The position numbers were made by a program, and so were the translations under genes. From Paenibacillus flagellatus (lineage in GTDB: Bacteria > Bacillota > Bacilli > Paenibacillales > NBRC-103111), in NCBI RefSeq assembly GCF_003217775.1, contig NZ_QJVJ01000004.1, positions 62,001 to 126,000 of the forward strand: 64,000 nucleotides of DNA, written 5' to 3'. This document shows positions 59,187-64,000 of the stretch, in pieces (the first letter of the stretch is position 1; each line of letters starts with the position of its first letter). The notes under the pieces are model-generated. The model searched no databases, had not been told where the DNA came from, and saw nothing but the letters and a program-made list of their open reading frames with translations.

Positions 59187-59205
59187 ATGGGTACTTACTA
59201 CCCAT
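59187..59205. promoter_or_regulatory. Perfect inverted repeat before the unknown winged-helix gene
   Basis: ATGGGTA-CTTAC-TACCCAT is a perfect 7-bp inverted repeat located just 5' of the ribosome site of the leftward gene at 59173. It may be an autoregulatory operator or an mRNA hairpin. Confidence 0.45.
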
Positions 59206-59290
59206 TATCGCTGTTTTTGCGAAAAATAAACGCCGGTTGGAAAATTTCGCCGGTCGCCGTTCCACCCTTCGCAGCAGCGCGATCGAACGC

Positions 59291-59315
59291 AAAAAAAGAG
59301 CTCCGGAGAGCTCTT
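59291..59315 (-). terminator. Terminator of the histidine phosphatase gene
   Basis: Read leftward, the perfect stem AAGAGCTC / GAGCTCTT with loop TCCG is followed by TTTTT. Confidence 0.88.
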
Positions 59316-59336
59316 CGCAAGGCATATCGGTTCTAG

Positions 59337-59915
59337 TCAGGCGGGGAGATGGGACGTGCAATTGTACAGCGGGCACAGCCACCCGTCGTTTGTCCGTTCC
59401 AAAATGCTGACGGACGTATTGCGGAGCAGGCCGTCCGGCATGCGCGGCCCGAGCAGCCGTTCCATCACGACGCCGATGAAGGCGCCGTGCGAGACGACGA
59501 GCAGCCGCCTGCCTTCGAACTCGCGCAGCAGCTTCTCGATGCAGGCGTAGCCGCGCGCGAACAGCAGCTCGTCGCTCTCGACGCCGTGATCGAGCTCCTT
59601 CCAGTCCGGCCCCCAGGCGGCGATCCGCTCCTCCAGCGTCGTTCCGTCCAGCCGGCCGTGCGTCCGTTCGCGCAGTCCGGCTTCGAGCCGAACCGGGCCG
59701 ATGCCGGCCGCTTCGGCCACGATGTCGGCGGTTTCCCGCGCCCGCGCCAGATCGCTGCTCGCGATCGCGTCCCACCGCTCCCGACGCAGCCGTTCGGCAA
59801 GCCGTACCGCCTGCCATCGTCCCGCTTCATTTAATGGAATGTCGTTTTGGCCCTGCAGCCTCCCCGTTACGTTCCAGTCGGTCGTCCCGTGGCGAATCAA
59901 GCCGATTGTCGTCAT
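59337..59915 (-). CDS. Histidine phosphatase (phosphoglycerate-mutase-like)
   Basis: The 192-residue enzyme has the RHG motif LIRHGTTDWN (residues 6-15), GRLQGQNDIPLNEAGR near 18-33, SSDLARARETA near 53 with the second Arg, and the second catalytic His in VVSHGAFIG near 142. It belongs to the broad GpmB/PhoE/CobC-type branch. The substrate is a phosphomonoester but cannot be told from the sequence. GGGAGGG lies before the ATG. It has its own terminator and lies behind the sigma/anti-sigma operon terminator. Confidence 0.9.
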   Translation of the reverse strand: MTTIGLIRHGTTDWNVTGRLQGQNDIPLNEAGRWQAVRLAERLRRERWDAIASSDLARARETADIVAEAAGIGPVRLEAGLRERTHGRLDGTTLEERIAAWGPDWKELDHGVESDELLFARGYACIEKLLREFEGRRLLVVSHGAFIGVVMERLLGPRMPDGLLRNTSVSILERTNDGWLCPLYNCTSHLPA

Positions 59916-59930
59916 CGTCGATGCCCTCCC

Positions 59931-59956
59931 AAAAAAAGACCTCGCGCGGAGGTCTT
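59931..59956 (-). terminator. Terminator of the sigma/anti-sigma operon
   Basis: Read leftward, the stem AAGACCTC / GAGGTCTT with a 5-base CG loop is followed by TTTTT, 9 bases after the anti-sigma stop. Confidence 0.9.
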
Positions 59957-59964
59957 CGGTTTCG

Positions 59965-60579
59965 TTATGCTTTTGTCCTCGACAGCCAGTTCATGATCAA
60001 TATCGTCCCCGTCAATCCGAGCAGCGAGACGACGACCATATAGTCGGGGACGCTCCGGATCGGCCCCATCGTCACCATGTACGGGTCTTTCAAGCTGGCG
60101 GTCATCGTCGATACGGGGAGCGGCTTCGACTTGCCGGAACCGGCCTGCGCATCCGCCGAGACGCTCGCTACCGGCTTCAAGCCGTACTTGGGCGTTGCAT
60201 CCTCCGAACCGCCTCCGACGCCCATGATCGACAGGACGAAGCCGAAGACGAACAGCGTCATGCAAAACGCCACGACGGCGGTCAAGTTTCTTCTCATTTT
60301 ATAGGAGAACGCGTACAATCGCTGCGGGATCGGGATGCGCCACGATTCGTCGGCGTAAATGCGCTGCATCACCTGATGCGACACCGGCTTGTAGCCGATG
60401 GGACGTTCGGCCGTACCGACCGTATCGCGGATCAAGGCGGTGCTTTCCGCCCAAATCTCGAATTCCTCGCGGCACGCTTCGCACTGCCCGATATGTTCGT
60501 CGACGGCCCGGCGCCGCTCGTCGTCTTCGGGCAAATCCCAGTAGGCACCCAGCCATTCTTGAACGTCGTCGCATTTCAT
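59965..60579 (-). CDS. Membrane anti-sigma factor with zinc-finger (ZAS) domain
   Basis: The 204-residue protein has an N-terminal ZAS domain (residues 1-45) with VDEHIGQCEACREE carrying the HxxxCxxC zinc motif at 27-36, a membrane helix at about 100-120 (VVAFCMTLFVFGFVLSIM), an external Ser-, Ala- and Lys-rich stretch, and a second helix near 180-198. It would hold the upstream sigma factor at the membrane until a signal releases it. Its ATG overlaps the sigma stop by 4 bases. Two membrane helices rather than one are somewhat unusual. Confidence 0.88.
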   Translation of the reverse strand: MKCDDVQEWLGAYWDLPEDDERRRAVDEHIGQCEACREEFEIWAESTALIRDTVGTAERPIGYKPVSHQVMQRIYADESWRIPIPQRLYAFSYKMRRNLTAVVAFCMTLFVFGFVLSIMGVGGGSEDATPKYGLKPVASVSADAQAGSGKSKPLPVSTMTASLKDPYMVTMGPIRSVPDYMVVVSLLGLTGTILIMNWLSRTKA

Positions 60580-61169
60580 CGCTGATTCATCCCTTCGTAC
60601 TCTTTAAAGATAGGCTCCATGTACGGTTCCAGCTGCATTTTTACGCTCGCGCGAGCCCGGAACAGCAGCGATTTCACCGAGCTGACCGTCTGGCCCAATA
60701 TGTTGGCGATTTCCTGATAGTCGAGCTGGTCGTATTCGCGCAAAATAAGCGCAGAGCGCTGCTTCTCCGGCAAATTGTTGATGGCGTCGCGCACCATCGT
60801 CACTTTCTCGTTGCGCAAAATCGTCTGCTCCGGCGTATGCTCGCTGGAAGCGGCGAACGACATCGCCCCGTTCTCCTCCAACGAGACGTTGACGTTTTTA
60901 TTTTTACGGAGCTCGCTGAGCACCGTGTTGCGGGCGATCGTATACAGCCAAGTCGAGAACGACGCTTCGACCTCGCGGAAGGAATGGAGGCTGCGGTAAG
61001 CCTTGTAAAACGTCTCGGAACAAAGGTCTTCGGCCATCGCTTCCATACGGGCGCTTTTCAGCATATGGAAAATGAACGAGAGAATTTTGCGCTCATAACG
61101 CCGCATCAATTCCTCGTAATATTGCACGTTGCCGTCCTTGATTTCCCGAATGAGCTGGGAATCGGTCAT
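60576..61169 (-). CDS. ECF-type RNA polymerase sigma factor
   Basis: The 197-residue sigma-70-family protein has region 2 (YYEELMRRYERKILSFIFHM near 17, DLCSETFYKAYRSLHSFR near 48, FSTWLYTIARNTVLSELRK near 71) and region 4 (INNLPEKQRSALILREYDQL near 129 and YQEIANILGQTVSSVKSLL near 151). This fits an ECF sigma of SigW/SigX size. It is co-translated with a ZAS anti-sigma factor, the standard control pair for envelope stress. I could not recognise a convincing autoregulatory promoter. AGGAGGGG precedes the ATG. Confidence 0.92.
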   Translation of the reverse strand: MTDSQLIREIKDGNVQYYEELMRRYERKILSFIFHMLKSARMEAMAEDLCSETFYKAYRSLHSFREVEASFSTWLYTIARNTVLSELRKNKNVNVSLEENGAMSFAASSEHTPEQTILRNEKVTMVRDAINNLPEKQRSALILREYDQLDYQEIANILGQTVSSVKSLLFRARASVKMQLEPYMEPIFKEYEGMNQR

Positions 61170-61392
61170 TACAAGCGCCCCTCCTCGCGTTCCGAGTGAC
61201 GCTCCCTGCCGCTAGTCTACTTCCTTTTACTATGACGGGAGCAAAAAGTTGCGCACCATCCGCAAAAAAGTACAGGATGATTCGATACGCTTTAAGCTAT
61301 AACAGTTCTGCAAATACTAGGAAAAATCCTTCTTTTTTTCGACACGAAATCGGATTTGTTGCCATTCGATCAGCCGGATCCCGTTCCGAACG

Positions 61393-61504
61393 CAAAAAAA
61401 AGACCACCGAAACCGGTGGCTGCACAAAGTGCGATATTTTCGGATAGGAGTGGAGAGAAACCATACTGTACTTTTATTATATGTATCCGTTTTCATGTTG
61501 TCAA
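61393..61504 (-). ncRNA. Candidate small RNA or attenuated leader with consensus promoter and terminator
   Basis: In the 455-base gap between tyrA and the sigma gene, read leftward, TTGACA (61504-61499) and TATAAT (61481-61476) have exactly 17 bases between them. Transcription should start near 61469. A hairpin GCAC-TTT-GTGC and then CCACCG-GTTT-CGGTGG followed by TCTTTTTTTT (61419-61393) would end the RNA after about 77 bases. It may be a free small RNA or a terminated leader of the sigma operon about 220 bases further on. A 55-codon frame on it has no ribosome site. Confidence 0.6.
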
Positions 61505-61572
61505 TACTTTTTTTGAAAACGGTTTCTCATCGATATTCGGTTGTCGGTCGATCATCTCTCCATTAGACGAAT

Positions 61573-61607
61573 AAAGCGCCGAAACGGTTTCATCGTTTCG
61601 ACGCTTT
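61573..61607 (-). terminator. Terminator of the hisC-tyrA operon
   Basis: Read leftward, the 14-bp stem AAAGCGTCGAAACG / CGTTTCGGCGCTTT (one G-U) with a 7-base loop lies 17 bases after the tyrA stop. Ts on both sides make it usable in either direction. Confidence 0.82.
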
Positions 61608-61624
61608 TTCGAAAAATTTTTCGG

Positions 61625-62716
61625 CTACTGCCGCACTTCGTACCGATGGCGCTTGAGCAGCTCGATCGCCGCCTCCAGATCGGTTTCGTTGCGGAACGAC
61701 AACCGCAGGACGCCCGGCACGTCGGCCCGGCTCTCGATAATATGGATGTTGCTCAAATTGATCCGGCTGTTGCCGAGCAGCGTGGCGATTTGTCCGATGA
61801 TGCCAGGATGGTCCGGCACGTCGACATAGACGTCGTAGATCGACGTGATGACGCCTTTGCGCCGCTCCGGCAGCTGGCTGCGAAACGCTCCCGCCCGCTT
61901 GAACTCGCGGACGATGCCGTCCCCGTCGCTTCGCTCCAGCATATCGGCGAACTTGGCGATCTCGGCGTTCCAGTCCCGCAGCAGTGCGAGGACGACTTCG
62001 CGGTTGTTGAGCAGAATATCCCGCCACATATCGGGGTGGCTGGACGCGATTCTCGTAATGTCGCGAAAGCCGCCGGCCGCCAAGCTTTGGTACAGCCCGT
62101 CGCGCTCGTTGTAGCCGGCGACCTGGTTGACGAGAGCGACCGCGATGACATGGGGCAGGTGGCTGATCGCGCCGACGATTTCGTCGTGCCGGTCCGCATC
62201 GACGCGCACGATGTGCGCTCTCGTATGGCGCAGCAGCTCCACGAGCCGGTCGTACGCCTCCGCGGGAGTCGCATCGTCGGGCGTCAGGACGTAATACGCG
62301 TTCTCGTACAAGTGCGAGCTGGCCGCCTCGACGCCCGACCTCTCCGAGCCCGCCATCGGATGACCGCCGATGAAATGGACGTACGGCACCGCCTTGCTTC
62401 TCGCATACTTCGTAATCGAGCTTTTCGTGCTGCCGACGTCGGTCACGATGCAGCCCGGCTTCAGCTTGCATCGGAGCAGCTTGTCCAAGTAAGGCTCCAA
62501 GCTTCCGACCGGCGTGCAGAGGAAGATGAAATCGGCGTCCTCCGCCACCTCCTGCATCGAGGTGCTCGCTTCGTCCACGACGCCGCGCTTCAAATATTTT
62601 TCGACTTGGGCCGGATTGTTGGAATGGCCGGCGACGCGGATGCCCGGCTTCCCTTTGAAGCAAAGCGCCAACGAGCCGCCCATCAATCCGACGCCGAATA
62701 TGGCGACTTTGATCAT
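61625..62716 (-). CDS. tyrA: Prephenate dehydrogenase with ACT domain
   Basis: The 363-residue enzyme oxidises prephenate to hydroxyphenylpyruvate for tyrosine. A Rossmann motif VAIFGVGLMGGSLALCFKG lies at 3-21, CTPVGSLEPYLDKLL near 67, DVGSTKSSI near 92, FIGGHPMAGSERSGVEAA near 114 with the catalytic His, and SHLPHVIA near 186. An ACT domain (about 290-355, YVDVPDHPGIIGQIATLLGN) should bind tyrosine for feedback. The ATG at 62716 was chosen over a GTG three codons upstream. It follows hisC by 24 bases, as in B. subtilis. Confidence 0.95.
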   Translation of the reverse strand: MIKVAIFGVGLMGGSLALCFKGKPGIRVAGHSNNPAQVEKYLKRGVVDEASTSMQEVAEDADFIFLCTPVGSLEPYLDKLLRCKLKPGCIVTDVGSTKSSITKYARSKAVPYVHFIGGHPMAGSERSGVEAASSHLYENAYYVLTPDDATPAEAYDRLVELLRHTRAHIVRVDADRHDEIVGAISHLPHVIAVALVNQVAGYNERDGLYQSLAAGGFRDITRIASSHPDMWRDILLNNREVVLALLRDWNAEIAKFADMLERSDGDGIVREFKRAGAFRSQLPERRKGVITSIYDVYVDVPDHPGIIGQIATLLGNSRINLSNIHIIESRADVPGVLRLSFRNETDLEAAIELLKRHRYEVRQ

Positions 62717-62740
62717 TCGATTCACTCTTTACGGGTTAGA

Positions 62741-63841
62741 TTAGGCTTGCACCGCCACCTCGTCCAGCACTCGCTCGAGCGCCTCCACGAACTTGGCGTT
62801 TTGCTCGGCGCTGCCGACGGTGACGCGGATTTTCGTCGGAAAATCGAGCGCGTGTCCGCCGCGCACGATCAATCCTTTGCGCAGCAGCCCTTCGAACACT
62901 TCCTTGGCCGGACGCTTCACGTCGACCATGATGAAATTGCCGTGGGCCGGATAGTAGGACAAGCCGAGACGATCGAATTCGCCGGTCAAGTAGGCGATTC
63001 CTTTCGCGTTCTGCTCGCGGCAGTAGGCGATGAACTCGCCGTCCTGCAGCGCCGCCTTGGCGGCCGCTTGGGCGAAGCGGCTCGTATTGAACGGCTCGCG
63101 CACCTGATTGATCGAATGAATGACGTCCGGGTGGCCGACCCCGTAGCCGATCCGCAACGAGGCGAGGCCGTAAATTTTCGAGAACGTGCGCAGCGTGATG
63201 ACGTTTTTGTACTGCGGGAGCAGCTCGATGCCGTCCGGGAAGTCGGCGGAGTCGGTATACTCGATATACGCCTCGTCGAGCACGACGAGCACATGCGGCG
63301 GCACTTGGCGGAGGAAATCGTTCAGCTCCGCGCGGGTGACCATCGTGCCGGTCGGGTTGTTCGGGTTGCATACCCAGACGATTTTCGTCCGCTCGTTGAT
63401 TTTCGCGAGCATCGCCGGCAAGTCGTGCTTGCCGTCCTTGAGCGGCACCTCGACGGAGACGGCCCCTTCGATTTCGCAGTTATGCTTGTATTGCGGAAAC
63501 GTATGGCTTGCCATAACCGTTTCGTCGCCTTTGACAAGATAGGCGCGGGCGATCATGAGAATGACTTCGTCGGAGCCGGCGCCGAAGATGATCTGGTTCG
63601 GCTGGACGCCGAGCGAGGCGGCCAGCGCCGCGGTCAGCTCGACGGCTCCGCCGTCCGGATACAGGCTTGTCGATTCGACTTCCGCTTTGATCGCTTCTTT
63701 CGCCTTCGGAGAGCATCCGAACGGGTTTTCGTTCGAAGCGAGCTTGATGACTTCGGTCAAGCCCAATTCGCGCTTCACTTCTTCGATCGGTTTGCCCGGC
63801 TGGTAAACCGGCAGATGGACAATATTCGATTTCGGCTGCAC
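62741..63841 (-). CDS. hisC: Histidinol-phosphate / aromatic aminotransferase
   Basis: The 366-residue PLP aminotransferase works in histidine synthesis and, in Bacillus, also transaminates tyrosine and phenylalanine precursors. Motifs are PVYQPGKPIEEVKRE near 11, LASNENPFGCSPKA near 34, FGAGSDEVILMIARAYL near 85, CNPNNPTGT near 156 and RTFSKIYGLASLRIGYG with the PLP lysine near 217. The GTG at 63841 lies 8 bases after AGAGG; the GTG three codons upstream overlaps that site. Its position before tyrA fits the trp-hisC-tyrA order. Confidence 0.95.
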   Translation of the reverse strand: MQPKSNIVHLPVYQPGKPIEEVKRELGLTEVIKLASNENPFGCSPKAKEAIKAEVESTSLYPDGGAVELTAALAASLGVQPNQIIFGAGSDEVILMIARAYLVKGDETVMASHTFPQYKHNCEIEGAVSVEVPLKDGKHDLPAMLAKINERTKIVWVCNPNNPTGTMVTRAELNDFLRQVPPHVLVVLDEAYIEYTDSADFPDGIELLPQYKNVITLRTFSKIYGLASLRIGYGVGHPDVIHSINQVREPFNTSRFAQAAAKAALQDGEFIAYCREQNAKGIAYLTGEFDRLGLSYYPAHGNFIMVDVKRPAKEVFEGLLRKGLIVRGGHALDFPTKIRVTVGSAEQNAKFVEALERVLDEVAVQA

Positions 63842-63899
63842 GGAATTCACCTCTATAAAGGATGGGATGGACTGCGAACGTCGGAACGCTTGACGATCG

Positions 63900-64000
63900 T
63901 TACAGCAGTAAAGCGTCGATACGTTTCTCGAATAAAGCCGTCTTGCGCCCTTGCGCGCGGATTTCCGCGAGGGAGGCGGCCATATAAACAGTATTGTATC
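63900..64000 (-). CDS. C-terminal end of an unidentified leftward gene (partial)
   Basis: An open frame enters from the right edge and ends in TAA at 63902-63900, giving 32 residues that include YMAASLAEIRAQGRKTALF. It is helical and charged like a true protein C-terminus, and codon use matches the neighbours. In B. subtilis trpA lies upstream of hisC, but these residues are too few to name it. The gap to hisC is about 58 bases, so it is probably in the same operon. Confidence 0.5.
   Translation of the reverse strand, partial: YNTVYMAASLAEIRAQGRKTALFEKRIDALLL

Noticed and set aside
61415-61470. A 55-codon peptide encoded on the candidate small RNA.
   Set aside because: The ATG has no ribosome site and the frame runs through the terminator.
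1-64000. CRISPR arrays, insertion sequences, prophage, tRNA or rRNA genes.
   Set aside because: No spaced repeats, transposase or integrase motifs, or tRNA/rRNA sequences were recognised; only the T-box leader relates to tRNA.

Overview
The window reads as chromosomal DNA of a high-GC, endospore-forming member of the Paenibacillaceae (Paenibacillus/Cohnella type). The evidence is Bacillota-type gene order, strong AGGAGG ribosome sites, a proline T-box, bacillithiol genes (bshA, bshB1), the sporulation-associated ypjB, the three-subunit menaquinol:cytochrome c reductase of Gram-positives (qcrABC), and an LplB/YtcP-type sugar transporter paired with a large membrane AraC regulator. I see no rRNA, tRNA, CRISPR array, insertion sequence or prophage. 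Genes are densely packed; most ORFs on the opposite strand are GC-driven shadows and are left out.

Layout. 0-5.4 kb: a LysR regulator overlapping a PhnP-like metallo-hydrolase, a stand-alone methylglyoxal synthase, then a leftward operon of a class III aminotransferase and two amidohydrolase-family proteins, one of them without its metal site. 5.6-7.8 kb: divergent mtnU and mtnE (methionine salvage). 8.0-13.9 kb: two ABC permeases, a solute-binding lipoprotein and a membrane AraC regulator, preceded by a good CcpA (cre) site. 13.9-21.9 kb: a proline T-box leader, then proB-proS-proA-proC running with almost no gap into mtnW-mtnX-mtnB. 22-34 kb: two unknown membrane genes, dnaD and asnS, ackA with a hydroxyacyl-CoA dehydrogenase, a two-gene FtsH-like module, a small heme-copper-like membrane protein, tseB, mtaD, and pit with its accessory gene. 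34-39 kb: padR with a HAAS-SEDS fusion, azlCD, a FAD monooxygenase, rex.

39-64 kb (all leftward except one yitT-type gene) closely follows the Bacillus subtilis order hisC-tyrA ... ypiB-ypiF-qcrABC-ypjA-ypjB-ypjD-dapB-mgsA-bshB1-bshA-cca-birA-panBCD-dinG. In B. subtilis dinG is followed shortly by ypmB(tseB)-aspB-asnS-dnaD. Here those genes follow in the same order but are separated by about 14 kb of added genes (rex, azlCD, padR-SEDS, pit, mtaD, FtsH-like, hbd-ackA). A sigma/anti-sigma pair and several unknown genes lie between tyrA and the ypiB remnant.

The most interesting items are a split FtsH-like membrane protease, the proline T-box apparently commanding methionine-salvage genes, the catalytically stripped amidohydrolase beside an intact one, a PadR-controlled HAAS-SEDS fusion, an internally duplicated membrane protein family, and a perfect consensus promoter followed about 77 nt later by a terminator in a gene-free stretch (candidate small RNA or attenuator). 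Start codons were moved from the longest ORF to the start supported by a ribosome site wherever the sequence allowed.
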